Assembly (NCBI RefSeq): GCF_013459645.1
Contig: NZ_CP054861.1
Location: forward strand, 3,832,001-3,896,000
Source: Martelella sp. NC20
GTDB taxonomy: Bacteria; Pseudomonadota; Alphaproteobacteria; Rhizobiales; Rhizobiaceae
DNA length: 64,000 nt
Direction: 5' to 3'
Shown here: one piece after another, positions 9,963 through 19,210 of the stretch
Layout of the letters: each line of letters opens with the position of its first letter
Position numbering within the stretch: the stretch's first letter is position 1
Position numbers and translations under genes: made by a program
The notes under the pieces: model-generated
Database searches by the model: none
The model's input: the letters and a program-made list of their open reading frames with translations, nothing else
Told to the model about the DNA's origin: nothing

Positions 9963-11264
9963 TCAGGCCCGGCCGCGCAGCATCGCGTTGTAAGTCGCCT
10001 TGAGCGCGATCTCCTTCATCAGCCAGCTGGTCCAGAGTTCTTCGAGCGGAGCGATGATCCCGGGAAATGACGGCGTCAGATTGTTGTGGTAGTCGAACTC
10101 GACAAGCATGGCGCGCCCGACGCGGGTAATCAGCGGGCACGAGGTATAACCGTCGTAGAACTGTGTGGCTTCAAGGCCCGCGATCGCTGAAACCAGATGG
10201 TCCTCCACCACCGGCGCCTGCCACTTGACGGAGGCGGCGGTCTTGCCCTTCGGAACGCCGGCCACGTCTCCCAGCGCGAAGATCTCCGGGTAGCGCAGAT
10301 GGCGCAGGGTTGCAGGGTCGACCTCCACCCAGCCCTGGTCCTGCCAGCGCTCGGCCCAGGAAAGACCGGATCGGCGGATGAAGTCCGGTGCCCGTTGCGG
10401 CGGTATGACATGGATATAGTCATAATCCAGCTCTTCAAACCCGCCATCCACGGCGAAGACCGCCCGCTTCGCGCCAGGCTCGATAGCGACGAGCCTGCGC
10501 TGCATCATCGTCTCGACGCCGCGATCCTCAAACAGCATTCTGACCTTCTCGGCCACGATCGGCACGCCGAACAGGCTCGCCTGCGGCGCCGCATAGATCA
10601 TGTTCATCCTGCCTGCATTGCCCGCCCGCCGGCCGATATCATCGATCAGGAATGTGTGCTTGAGCGGCGCCCCGGCACATTTCATTTCCGTCTCCGGACG
10701 GGTGAATATCCCGGTGCCGCCCTCCTCGGTGAATTTTCGCGCCGCCTGCCAGGTTCTGGCAGCGTCATCCGGTCCGCCGTAAAGGGCGCCTACTCCATTG
10801 CTGCCGATCAGATCCCTCGAAAATCCGTCGATCGCGTCGTAATCGAGAACAAGTCCCGGCGCGAGCACCAGCCAGTCATAGGAAATCGCGGCGCCGCTTT
10901 CGGTCGCGACAATCCTGCTTTCCGCATCAATGGCGGCAACCGGCTCCCTTATCCAGTTCACGCCTTCTGGAAGCCAGCGCTCCTCATCTGAAGTGATGTA
11001 GTCGGCGGGCTTGAGCCCGGTCGCGACCAGGCTGAGTCCCGGCTGGTAAAGATGCGTCGTGCGCGGATCGATGATCGTGATGCGCGCGCCCTCCAGCCTC
11101 TGGTTCAGCCGATTGGCCATGGTGGTGCCCGCCGCGCCGGCGCCGACGATGACAATATTGGCTTTGGTGGCGACCGGTTTTGTCTCAGCATGCCCCATGC
11201 CCATGGGAAAGGTGGTGGCAGCGGCGCCAAGCGCGCCCAGAGATAAAAACTCGCGTCGTTTCAT
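9963..11264 (-). CDS. Tat-exported FAD oxidoreductase, sulfide:quinone oxidoreductase-like
   Basis: FAD-dependent oxidoreductase of 433 aa. It has a twin-arginine signal (KRREFLSLGALGAAATTF), then the dinucleotide-binding GAGAAG motif and the SQR-type arrangement with conserved cysteines in the EMKCAGAPLK and TSCPLITRVG segments. The C-terminus is amphipathic and rich in aromatic residues, as in membrane-bound quinone reductases. The likely role is oxidation of sulfide to polysulfide with transfer of electrons to quinone on the periplasmic side; a related flavocytochrome subunit is the alternative. The ATG at 11264 has GAGAGG upstream; an in-frame TTG one codon earlier is ignored. Confidence 0.75.
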   Translation of the reverse strand: MKRREFLSLGALGAAATTFPMGMGHAETKPVATKANIVIVGAGAAGTTMANRLNQRLEGARITIIDPRTTHLYQPGLSLVATGLKPADYITSDEERWLPEGVNWIREPVAAIDAESRIVATESGAAISYDWLVLAPGLVLDYDAIDGFSRDLIGSNGVGALYGGPDDAARTWQAARKFTEEGGTGIFTRPETEMKCAGAPLKHTFLIDDIGRRAGNAGRMNMIYAAPQASLFGVPIVAEKVRMLFEDRGVETMMQRRLVAIEPGAKRAVFAVDGGFEELDYDYIHVIPPQRAPDFIRRSGLSWAERWQDQGWVEVDPATLRHLRYPEIFALGDVAGVPKGKTAASVKWQAPVVEDHLVSAIAGLEATQFYDGYTSCPLITRVGRAMLVEFDYHNNLTPSFPGIIAPLEELWTSWLMKEIALKATYNAMLRGRA

Positions 11265-11794
11265 CAACTTTGCCTCTCATTGCGGCAGCGGGACAACCCG
11301 CGCCGACGGTTTTGACGGGGGCCGCGCGAAGAATGGCCCGCGCAGCCGGCGAAATCGCGTCTTTCTCGGCCGCGACAGGTGTGAGTCTTGCAACCAAACG
11401 TGGGCAGAAACTATCAACTCCGCCGGCACGCGCGAAATGATCCCGATCAAATTGTCCGAAATAACCCGCAAGCCGTTGGTCGGCGAGGCGCGCAACCCTG
11501 CGCTCGGGCATCGTCATTCGACATCCCGAGGTTACCGGGCGATATCGAACAATAGCCGTGGTTTGCGACAAGGTCGACCGGCAATGCGTATCCGCGACAG
11601 CCGATTGCTTCCCGGCGTGTATTCAAGAACTTCCTCGGCCAAGTCCGCGCTGGAGATGGATCTGTGAGCCGAACCGGCACAAACGACCGTTTCAACAACG
11701 AGCTCCCGCGATGCCGGCCGGCACTGAAATAGCCGTTCGTTCCCGACAGACGGAAAGCGCTTCCGGTTTTGAGAAAACCAGTCCGAAAATCGAC
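11265..11794. other. Intergenic stretch without a recognisable gene
   Basis: About 530 bp between the flavoprotein start and the stop of the LuxR-type gene. Open frames on both strands are short and resemble no family I know, and no tRNA-like or strong hairpin structure was seen. It should contain the promoter of the flavoprotein-bfr transcript. Confidence 0.5.
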
Positions 11795-12367
11795 CTACAG
11801 GCGGCTGTCCTCGCTGTTGAGAAACCAGGCGATCAGCTCGGAGCTGTTGCGCACGCCAATCGCGCGTGCAAGCCGCAAACGGTGCGCCTCTATGGTTCTG
11901 CGCGACAGGTTGAGTTCCTCCGCGATCGCGGCATTGGTCTTGCCCTGGGCGACCAGAGCCAGGATCTGGCGCTGACGGCCGGTCAGGGTTTTTGTGCCCG
12001 CGCTTGCCGGACGGGTCATCGGTTCAAAGCAATAAACCGCGGCGGCGAAGGGGTCCGCGGCATCGAAGGAGCGCCCCCTGACGCGGCACCAGAAGCGGTG
12101 GCCCTCGGTGTCGGCCATGATCCGCTCGTCATAATAGACCGCGCCGCCGGGAAGATGGTCGCGCCACATTTTCCCGGTGCGAACGAAATCCTCGAGCGCC
12201 GGATAGAGCCGGGCGAAGCTCTTGTTGATCAGCGCCTCGCGTTCATAACCGAAGACCGCCGCGAACTCGCTGTTGCAATCCCGGATGACCCGATGCGTGG
12301 CAAAGACGAGAGGAACCGGCAGTTGCGGCAATGTGAAGGTCAACGGGGGCGCTGAAGTTCGATCCAT
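11795..12367 (-). CDS. PAS-LuxR family transcriptional regulator
   Basis: A 190-aa regulator with an N-terminal PAS-like sensor segment (about 15-115; VIRDCNSEFAAVFGYEREALINKS) and a C-terminal LuxR helix-turn-helix (about 125-185; TGRQRQILALVAQGKTNAAI, then the recognition helix SRRTIEAHRLRL). It is divergent from the CoA-transferase operon, with only 76 bp between the start codons, so it probably regulates that operon and itself. The PAS ligand is unknown. Confidence 0.85.
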   Translation of the reverse strand: MDRTSAPPLTFTLPQLPVPLVFATHRVIRDCNSEFAAVFGYEREALINKSFARLYPALEDFVRTGKMWRDHLPGGAVYYDERIMADTEGHRFWCRVRGRSFDAADPFAAAVYCFEPMTRPASAGTKTLTGRQRQILALVAQGKTNAAIAEELNLSRRTIEAHRLRLARAIGVRNSSELIAWFLNSEDSRL

Positions 12368-12443
12368 GCAGTATAAATACGACTAACGCCGGGCATATGA
12401 CAAGATTTATCGTCTCCTTCTGCGGACAGAAATGGAGGAGACA

Positions 12444-13157
12444 ATGAGGAAAGTATTCGCGTCGGCGACAGAGGCTATGGCCGGGCAGTTGCGCGACGAT
12501 ATGGTGATCATGTCGGGAGGCTTCGGCCTTTGTGGCATTCCGGAAGCGCTGATCGAAGCCGTGGAGCTTTCGGGGGCGCGCAATCTGACCGTGATTTCGA
12601 ACAATGCCGGGGTTGACGGCATCGGTCTTGGACGGCTTCTCGAAACCCGGCAGATCAGCAAAATGATCTCGTCCTATGTCGGCGAAAACAAGCTGTTTGC
12701 CGAGCAGTATCTCGCGGGCGACCTTGAACTCGAATTCAACCCGCAAGGCACGCTCGCCGAACGCATCCGCGCCGGCGGCGCGGGCATTGCGGCATTCTAC
12801 ACCAAAACCGGCGTCGGAACCGCGATTGCCGAGGGCAAGGAAGTCCGCAGCTTCAACGGCGAGGAGTATGTCATGGAAACCGGGCTTGTCGCCGATATCA
12901 GCCTGGTTCATGCCTTCAAGGGCGATACCGAGGGCAATCTTGTGTATCGCAAGACCGCCCGCAACTTCAATCCCGACATGGCCACGGCCGCGCGGATGAC
13001 CTTTGCCGAGGTGGAGCATCTGGTGTCCCCCGGCGAAATCGATCCCGATAACATTCACACGCCCGGCATCTTCGTGTCACGCATCGTCCATGTAGCGAAC
13101 CCGGTCAAGCACATTGAAAAGCGCACGACGCGCGAAGCCCGGCGGGAGGATGCATAA
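12444..13157 (+). CDS. 3-oxoacid CoA-transferase, subunit A
   Basis: The 237-aa first subunit of a family I CoA transferase (ScoA/AtoD type). It transfers CoA from succinyl-CoA (or acetyl-CoA) to acetoacetate in the cytoplasm. The glycine-rich CoA-binding signature [10 protein letters not shown] is at residues 24-33. The start at 12444 is preceded by GGAGGAG at ideal spacing; the upstream ATG at 12432 lies ahead of that site and is rejected. It overlaps subunit B by one base. In this window it supplies the step that follows acetone carboxylase. Confidence 0.9.
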   Translation: MRKVFASATEAMAGQLRDDMVIMSGGFGLCGIPEALIEAVELSGARNLTVISNNAGVDGIGLGRLLETRQISKMISSYVGENKLFAEQYLAGDLELEFNPQGTLAERIRAGGAGIAAFYTKTGVGTAIAEGKEVRSFNGEEYVMETGLVADISLVHAFKGDTEGNLVYRKTARNFNPDMATAARMTFAEVEHLVSPGEIDPDNIHTPGIFVSRIVHVANPVKHIEKRTTREARREDA

Positions 13158-13822
13158 TGGCCTGGACACGTGAACAGATGGCGGCCCGCGCCGCGCGCGA
13201 ATTGCAGGACGGCTTTTATGTCAATCTCGGGATCGGCATTCCAACCCTTGTGGCCAATTACATTCCCGAGAACATGGATATCAGGCTGCAAAGCGAAAAC
13301 GGCATGCTGGGCATGGGCCCCTTCCCGTTTGAGGGCGAGGAGGACGCCGACCTGATCAATGCCGGCAAGCAGACGATCACGGCATTGCCGGAAACCAGCT
13401 TTTTCTCCAGCTCCGAAAGTTTCGCGATGATCCGGGGCGGCCATATCGACCTGTCGATTCTCGGCGCCATGCAGGTTGCCGAAAATGGCGATCTCGCCAA
13501 CTGGATGATCCCCGGCAAGATGGTCAAGGGCATGGGCGGCGCGATGGACCTTGTCGCCGGCGTCAAGCGTGTCGTCGTGGTCATGGAGCATGAAGCGAAG
13601 GGAACGCCCAAGCTCCTGAAGGAGTGCACCCTGCCCCTGACCGGCAAGCGCGTTACCGATATGGTGATCACCGATCTCGGCGTCTTTACCCTCACCCGGC
13701 AAGGCGAGTCGAAAATGGTACTGACGGAACTGGCCGATGGCGTCAGCGTCGACGAAATCACCGCCAAGACGGAAGCAAGCTTTACGGTCGCGCTTGAAAA
13801 AGAGGGCGCAAACCATGCATGA
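13157..13822 (+). CDS. 3-oxoacid CoA-transferase, subunit B
   Basis: The 221-aa second subunit carrying the catalytic glutamate, Glu47 in the SENG motif (46-49), which forms the glutamyl-CoA thioester intermediate. Other family marks are [13 protein letters not shown] and GGAMDLVAG. Its ATG overlaps the TAA of subunit A and its stop overlaps the thiolase start, so the three genes are one translationally coupled operon. A beta-ketoadipate CoA transferase (PcaIJ) is related, but the partner thiolase and nearby acetone genes favour acetoacetate. Confidence 0.9.
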   Translation: MAWTREQMAARAARELQDGFYVNLGIGIPTLVANYIPENMDIRLQSENGMLGMGPFPFEGEEDADLINAGKQTITALPETSFFSSSESFAMIRGGHIDLSILGAMQVAENGDLANWMIPGKMVKGMGGAMDLVAGVKRVVVVMEHEAKGTPKLLKECTLPLTGKRVTDMVITDLGVFTLTRQGESKMVLTELADGVSVDEITAKTEASFTVALEKEGANHA

Positions 13823-14990
13823 TATCGTCATCGTGGCCGCAGCCCGCACGGCCGTCGGCGGCTTCATGAAAGCGTTTGCCGCAATGCCCGCCCATGAGCT
13901 TGGCAGCATCGCGATCGGCGAAGCCCTGTCGCGCTGCGGCGTCAGCCCCGCCGAGGTTGACGAGGTCATTCTCGGTCAGGTGCTCACAGCGGGCGCCGGG
14001 CAGAACCCGGCCCGGCAGGCGGCCATGAAAGCCGGCATTCCCGACACCGCGACGGCTTTCGGCATCAATCAGGTCTGCGGTTCCGGCCTTCGCGCCGTCG
14101 CCCTCGGCATGCAGCAGATCGCGCTCGGCGACGCCCGTGTGATTGTCGCCGGAGGCCAGGAATCCATGTCGCTTTCCGCCCATTGCGCGCATCTGCGCGG
14201 CGGCGTGAAAATGGGGAATGGGACACTGGTCGACACCATGATTTCCGACGGGCTGACCGATGCGTTCGGCGGCATGCATATGGGCATCACCGCGGAAAAC
14301 GTCGCCAGAAAATACGGGATCGACCGCGCTTCGCAGGATGCGTTTGCCGTGGCAAGCCACCGCAAGGCCGCGGCCGCCCAACAGGCCGGCCGTTTTGCCG
14401 AGGAAGTCGTTCCCGTCACCATCCGCACCCGCAAGAATGAAACGGTGATCGACAGCGACGAACAGATCCGCCCCGATGCCAGCGAGGAAGGTCTGGCCGC
14501 CCTTCGCCCGGTGTTCGAGAAGGATGGAACCGTAACCGCTGGCAACGCCTCGGGTCTCAATGACGGCGCTGCGGCGCTGGTCCTCATGCATGCCGACGAG
14601 GCCGCCAGACGCGGCCTTGCGCCGCTGGCGCGGATCGCGTCCTGGGCAACGGCCGGGGTCGATCCGGCGATCATGGGCATCGCGCCCGTCTCCGCCTCGC
14701 GCAAGGCGCTTGAAAAGGCAGGGTGGTCGGCGGCCGATCTCGATCTGGTGGAGGCCAATGAAGCGTTTGCGGCCCAGGCCTGCGCCGTCAATGCGGAACT
14801 GGGCTGGGACCCCGACAAGGTCAACGTCAATGGCGGCGCGATCGCCCTCGGTCATCCGATTGGCGCATCAGGCGCGCGCGTTCTGGTGACGTTGCTTCAC
14901 GAGATGAAGCGCAGCAACGCCGGCAAGGGACTGGCCACGCTGTGCATCGGCGGCGGCATGGGCGTTGCACTCTGCGTGGAACGTCCCTGA
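13815..14990 (+). CDS. Acetyl-CoA acetyltransferase (thiolase)
   Basis: Biosynthetic-type thiolase of 391 aa that cleaves acetoacetyl-CoA with CoA to two acetyl-CoA. The catalytic residues are Cys88 (NQVCGSG), His347 (GHPIGASG) and Cys377 (LCIGGGMG). The start ATG at 13815 overlaps the end of scoB by 8 nt; a longer open frame running back into scoB is not the gene. It completes the acetone to acetyl-CoA route. Convergent with adh, separated by a strong hairpin. Confidence 0.92.
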   Translation: MHDIVIVAAARTAVGGFMKAFAAMPAHELGSIAIGEALSRCGVSPAEVDEVILGQVLTAGAGQNPARQAAMKAGIPDTATAFGINQVCGSGLRAVALGMQQIALGDARVIVAGGQESMSLSAHCAHLRGGVKMGNGTLVDTMISDGLTDAFGGMHMGITAENVARKYGIDRASQDAFAVASHRKAAAAQQAGRFAEEVVPVTIRTRKNETVIDSDEQIRPDASEEGLAALRPVFEKDGTVTAGNASGLNDGAAALVLMHADEAARRGLAPLARIASWATAGVDPAIMGIAPVSASRKALEKAGWSAADLDLVEANEAFAAQACAVNAELGWDPDKVNVNGGAIALGHPIGASGARVLVTLLHEMKRSNAGKGLATLCIGGGMGVALCVERP

Positions 14991-15023
14991 GGCCCGCATT
15001 TGCCGGCACGTCGCGATGAAATG

Positions 15024-15069
15024 AACCGGCCCGTCGCTTCCCGAAAATATGGGAGGCGATGGGCCGGTT
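15024..15069. terminator. Bidirectional terminator hairpin between thiolase and adh
   Basis: Long stem in the 112-bp convergent gap: AACCGGCCC (15024-15032) pairs with GGGCCGGTT (15061-15069), extended inward by further pairs including TCGC/GCGA and TCCC/GGGA around an AT-rich loop. It can serve both convergent genes. No long T-run follows, as is common in GC-rich alphaproteobacteria. Confidence 0.7.
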
Positions 15070-15102
15070 GCTGCCAGCGATGTCCGGGCACGCCCGCGAC
15101 GG

Positions 15103-16140
15103 TCAGGCGTTGAGGATGACCTTCATCGCCTTTTCGCGCGCGGCATTGCCGAATACCTCATAGGCATCGATGATGTTGTCGAGGGCGAAGCGGTGGGTCA
15201 CCAGCTTGCCCGGGTCCACCTTGCCGGCCCCCAGAGTCTTGAGCAGCATCGGGGTGGTGTTGGTGCTCACGAGACCCATCGAGATATTGATGTTCTTGAT
15301 CCACAGCTCTTCGATATGCAGCTCCACCGGTTTGCCATGGACCCCGACATTGGCGATATTGCCGCCCGCAGAGACGATTTTCTGGCAGATATCGAAGGTT
15401 GCGGGCACGCCGACCGCCTCGATCGCGACGTCGACCCCGAGACCATCGGTCATCGCCAGGATCTTCTCGGCCGCATCCTCGGCCCCGACCTGAACGGTAT
15501 CGGTCGCGCCGAACTGCTTTGCAAGTTCGAGACGGGCGGGGTCCATGTCGACCATGATGATCCGTCCCGGGGAATAGAATTGCGCCGTCAGCAGAACCGA
15601 CATGCCCACGGGACCCGCACCGACAATCGCGATCGTATCGCCCGGCTTCACGCCGCCATACTGGACGCCGATCTCAAGCCCGGTCGGCATGATGTCGGAG
15701 AGCATGACGAGCGCTTCCTCGTCGGCGCCTTCAGGGATCGGGTAGAGCGAATTGTCGCCATGGGGAATGCGCACATATTCGGCCTGGGTGCCATCGATCA
15801 GATGCCCCAGAATCCAGCCGCCGTCCGAGCAATGGGCGTAGAGCTGGCGCTTGCAGTTGGCGCATTTGCCACAGGAGGTCACGCAGGAAATCAGCACCGG
15901 ATCGCCGGGCTTGAAGTTGACCACGGCATCGCCAACTTCCTCGACAATGCCAACGCCTTCGTGTCCGAGCGTCCGGCCCGGCGTCACGGCCGGCACATCG
16001 CCCTTGAGGATGTGAAGATCGGTGCCGCAAATGGTCGTCCTGGTAATCCTGACGATAACGTCGGTGGACTTCTGAATGCCGGGTTTTTCCTTTTCGGCCC
16101 AGTCTTTCTGGCCCGGTCCGTTATAGACAAGCGCTTTCAT
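15103..16140 (-). CDS. Zinc-dependent alcohol dehydrogenase (probable isopropanol dehydrogenase)
   Basis: Medium-chain, zinc-dependent NAD(P)-linked alcohol dehydrogenase, 345 aa. The catalytic zinc ligands are Cys38, His60 and Glu61 within GHEGVGIVEEVGD; the structural zinc cysteines are Cys90, 93, 96 and 104; the Rossmann motif GAGPVG is in the second half. Its position downstream of acxABC suggests oxidation of isopropanol to acetone, the substrate of the carboxylase. It is preceded by a 173-bp gap with its own TGTCC/GGACA operator, so it probably has a separate promoter while sharing the regulator. Substrate is inferred from context. Confidence 0.88.
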   Translation of the reverse strand: MKALVYNGPGQKDWAEKEKPGIQKSTDVIVRITRTTICGTDLHILKGDVPAVTPGRTLGHEGVGIVEEVGDAVVNFKPGDPVLISCVTSCGKCANCKRQLYAHCSDGGWILGHLIDGTQAEYVRIPHGDNSLYPIPEGADEEALVMLSDIMPTGLEIGVQYGGVKPGDTIAIVGAGPVGMSVLLTAQFYSPGRIIMVDMDPARLELAKQFGATDTVQVGAEDAAEKILAMTDGLGVDVAIEAVGVPATFDICQKIVSAGGNIANVGVHGKPVELHIEELWIKNINISMGLVSTNTTPMLLKTLGAGKVDPGKLVTHRFALDNIIDAYEVFGNAAREKAMKVILNA

Positions 16141-16167
16141 CGGAATGCCTCCCTTTTCTTCTCAAAT

Positions 16168-16193
16168 GGTTGCAAAGCAACCTTCCGAAGGAA
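16168..16193. repeat. Two adjacent small palindromes in the adh leader
   Basis: GGTTGC-AAA-GCAACC (16168-16182) followed at once by TTCC-GAA-GGAA (16183-16193), lying between the adh start codon and the TGTCC/GGACA operator. They could form leader RNA hairpins or overlap the promoter. Function unknown. Confidence 0.4.
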
Positions 16194-16220
16194 GTGTACT
16201 CCTCAAAAACAGGCTGAATG

Positions 16221-16237
16221 TGTCCGAATCTCGGACA
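16221..16237. promoter_or_regulatory. Operator candidate upstream of adh
   Basis: TGTCCGAATCTCGGACA, a 17-bp dyad with perfect 7-bp arms, 81 bp upstream of the adh start codon. The same TGTCC-N7-GGACA frame recurs upstream of the AcxR-type regulator gene, and a wider-spaced version precedes acxA. I infer it is the binding site of that Fis-type regulator. Confidence 0.65.
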
Positions 16238-16313
16238 ATTTCTCGAAATGGAAGCGACAAAACGCCACGCAGCAATGGGTGCGCGGCGTCTGTTTTAAGG
16301 GTACGCCCTTTGG

Positions 16314-16817
16314 TCAGGCGGCGCGTTCCGGCACCTCAAGCCCCAGCCATTGCGTATAAAAGGCATCGATATCCGGTTCGAAATCATGGATCACCGGGTA
16401 CCACGGCGTCGGGGCTTCAACGTCGAGCAGGTCGCCGGATTTCGGGCAGTAATATTCCCGTATGACCTGCCAGTCGGATGACGGCGCCATCAGCCGGGGA
16501 TAGATCTCCTCCATCTCCGCCGCCGTTTCGCGCACCCGCATCACGGCGAAGAGTTTCCAGTTGTCACGCCAGTCGCAGAACTCGTGACCGGCATGGGATT
16601 TGACGACCCATTTCTTGTCCGAGGGGCGCTGCACGATATAGAGCTTCGGTCCGAGCGGCAGGATGATCCTGTCATCCCATGGCACCTGCTCCTGCAGGAT
16701 TTCGATATATTTGACGAAACGGTCAGCGTCCTTGGGCGTCGAGAGCATCGTCTGGAGCGTGTCTCGGTCGATCTTGCCATCGACCAGGTCTTTGATCTTT
16801 GCCTTGGTGTAAGCCAT
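16314..16817 (-). CDS. acxC: Acetone carboxylase gamma subunit
   Basis: Small subunit (167 aa, about 20 kDa as in characterised enzymes) of the hetero-hexameric acetone carboxylase that converts acetone plus bicarbonate and ATP to acetoacetate. Recognisable segments are KWVVKSHAGHEFCDWRDNWK and a metal-site-like YYCPKSGDLLDVEAP. The ATG at 16817 has AGGAGA upstream. It is the last gene of the acxABC run, 61 nt after acxB. Confidence 0.93.
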   Translation of the reverse strand: MAYTKAKIKDLVDGKIDRDTLQTMLSTPKDADRFVKYIEILQEQVPWDDRIILPLGPKLYIVQRPSDKKWVVKSHAGHEFCDWRDNWKLFAVMRVRETAAEMEEIYPRLMAPSSDWQVIREYYCPKSGDLLDVEAPTPWYPVIHDFEPDIDAFYTQWLGLEVPERAA

Positions 16818-16878
16818 TGTCTTTCTCCTGAATAAAAAGGGGTGCCGCGAATACAGGCGGGGGCGGCACCCAGTGGGA

Positions 16879-19188
16879 TCACTCCTCGACGAACTTCACG
16901 GTTTTCACATCCGGCAGTTCGGAAAGGTCCATCGAATACTCGCGGCCATAGGACGGGATCGGGAGATCCGCCTCCTTCAACTGCCAGTCGTCGGGCAGAT
17001 TCCAGAACTTGCGGAACCCCTCCTCCCATTTCGGGCCGAGCTTGAAGCTTGCCGCGAACATCTGCTGGACATGGGTGCCGGCATCCTTTGCGAGAATGCG
17101 CTTGCGCTCCTTCGCCATCCATTCGCGGGTCGGCCGGGCGTTGGCGAGACGTTCCTTGCGGATCTTCGCGCGAAGAGCATCGGAGCCCGCCTCATCGGCC
17201 GTAAACAGCCCGTTCTCTCCCTTCTTCAGGACGACCCCATAGACCGTTTCGGCGAAACGCTCGAGCAGATAGCCGCCGTTCACATCGGTGGCCACGGCCT
17301 GAGCCTCGCGGTCCAGCGGATCGCCAAATCCCGGCCCTCCGCGCATGTAATTGAGGTAGAGGTCGTAATCCTTGAACATCTCCTCGGTGGTGATCGCCTG
17401 CTTGTCGCGCTTGATGCCGGCGGGATTGACGAGCGCGTCATAGGTCGGGTTTTCCGGGTCGGTATCGCCGCCGAAGGGGATCGGCTCGCCATTGGCGATC
17501 TTTTCCTTCAACCCGGTATCATGGGCTGCGAAGCGATAGCCGGACGCCGCCGGATAACCGCCCATCAGGCCCCAGTCGGAGCTGATATGGCCGTTGCCCA
17601 TGAAGAACATTGTCCAGTCCTTGGCGTTCCAGACCATGCGCAGCGATTCAAATCCGCAGCCGCCGCGATATTTGCCCGCGCCGCCCGACGACGCCTTGAT
17701 CTGGCGACCGAGATAGACCAGCGGTTCCGCCAGTTCCCAGATCTCCATGTCGCCCATGTCGCCTTCCGGGTTCCAGATGGCGGCGGCATGGCTGATCCCG
17801 TCGGCGATCGCCGAGGCGCCGACCCCGTTGGCCGCGCATTCGAACGAGTTGACGGCGTGGATCTCGTCATACTGGTTGAAACCGCCGCCCTGCAGCCAGT
17901 TCGAGGTATTGGCGTTACCGGCATTGACCTCTTCCAGATAGCCGCGCCCGAAATAGGACCGCGACAGGCCGCGCCACAGCGCCGTCCACGAACTGACGAG
18001 GAAGTGCCAGCTATAGGCAAACGCCACGCGCCGGTCGTTCGGGTTCATCCAGGTGCCCTTCGGCAGGCGGAATTCCGTGCCGTAGGCCGCCCCGTCATTG
18101 ATCATCTCGGTCGGGATTAGCGTCTGGGTCATCATCACCCAGATGCCGGAGGTGAAGCTGACGGAATGCGCATTGTAAGTGTGCCAGCCCCAGCGGCTCG
18201 ATCCCTCGAAATCGAGACGCCATGTGCCATTCGGCCGGATCGTCATTTCCGACGGCGTGTGCATGATGGTGTCGACTTTGGCGAAGTCTGACGGTACGCG
18301 CACATCTTCGTGATTGTAGGGAACGTCGACGAAACCGACCTGACGATAGGTGCCCGGAATGGTCATCGCCTTGATGCGGTTCTGGAGGCCGACCCGGCCA
18401 TGTTCGACCGCCTCATAGGCGAATTTCCAGTAGGATTCGATGCCCTCCTCGGCGATGACCTCCTCGACCAGCTTGCGGATCATGTGGCAACCGGCAACCC
18501 GGGTGCGTTCATCGAGCATCCAGTAGCGCGTGGTGCGTACCGCGCGCTGGCTCTCGTGAAGCCAGTCGCGCTTCAGTTCGTCGTTCTCGCCGATCTTGCG
18601 GCAGGTGATGGAATACCCGTCGCCGAAACGCTGAACCTGCCCCGTGGTCATCGAGCCCGGCCCCACGGCGCCGGTGTCGATGACGTGGGTCACGCCGCCG
18701 ACCCAGCCGATCAACTCGCCCTTGTGGAAGATCGGAACGATCGTATGGATATCGCAGGGATGCACGTTCCCGATCAGGGAGTCATTGTTGCAGAAGATAT
18801 CCTTGTCCTTGACGCCGGGATTGCCCTCCCAGTCGTTCTCGATCATGTATTTGATCGCCGCACCCATGGTGCCGACATGGATGATGATCCCCGTCGAGGT
18901 CAGGATAGCGTCGCCCGCCGCATTGTAGAGGGTGAAGCAGAGCTCGCCTTCCTGCTCCACGATCGGGCTTGCGGCGATCTTCTTTGCGGTTTCGCGGGCA
19001 TCCACGACGCCTGCCCGCAGGCGCGAGAACAGCTTGTTGTAGAGGATCGGACTTTCCTTGTGCAGGGTCCGTTCCGTCAGGCCGGCATAGTGGCCCGTCC
19101 TTTTGGTCTTCTCCATGATCTCGTCGCGGTGCTGCTTCAGCGTCTGGCCGCCACGCACGATGCCGCGGATATCGGTTTGTACATTCAT
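16879..19188 (-). CDS. acxB: Acetone carboxylase alpha subunit
   Basis: Large subunit of 769 aa (about 85 kDa) belonging to the hydantoinase B/HyuB family. It carries the metal-dependent active site of acetone carboxylase, and residues such as HVGTMGAA, GNVHPCDIHTI and GGVTHVIDTGAVGPG are visible. A strong GGAGGAG site precedes the ATG at 19188, only 22 nt after acxA. The subunit forms the alpha2-beta2-gamma2 complex in the cytoplasm. Confidence 0.95.
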   Translation of the reverse strand: MNVQTDIRGIVRGGQTLKQHRDEIMEKTKRTGHYAGLTERTLHKESPILYNKLFSRLRAGVVDARETAKKIAASPIVEQEGELCFTLYNAAGDAILTSTGIIIHVGTMGAAIKYMIENDWEGNPGVKDKDIFCNNDSLIGNVHPCDIHTIVPIFHKGELIGWVGGVTHVIDTGAVGPGSMTTGQVQRFGDGYSITCRKIGENDELKRDWLHESQRAVRTTRYWMLDERTRVAGCHMIRKLVEEVIAEEGIESYWKFAYEAVEHGRVGLQNRIKAMTIPGTYRQVGFVDVPYNHEDVRVPSDFAKVDTIMHTPSEMTIRPNGTWRLDFEGSSRWGWHTYNAHSVSFTSGIWVMMTQTLIPTEMINDGAAYGTEFRLPKGTWMNPNDRRVAFAYSWHFLVSSWTALWRGLSRSYFGRGYLEEVNAGNANTSNWLQGGGFNQYDEIHAVNSFECAANGVGASAIADGISHAAAIWNPEGDMGDMEIWELAEPLVYLGRQIKASSGGAGKYRGGCGFESLRMVWNAKDWTMFFMGNGHISSDWGLMGGYPAASGYRFAAHDTGLKEKIANGEPIPFGGDTDPENPTYDALVNPAGIKRDKQAITTEEMFKDYDLYLNYMRGGPGFGDPLDREAQAVATDVNGGYLLERFAETVYGVVLKKGENGLFTADEAGSDALRAKIRKERLANARPTREWMAKERKRILAKDAGTHVQQMFAASFKLGPKWEEGFRKFWNLPDDWQLKEADLPIPSYGREYSMDLSELPDVKTVKFVEE

Positions 19189-19210
19189 GATGTTTCTCCT
19201 CCCTTGACCG

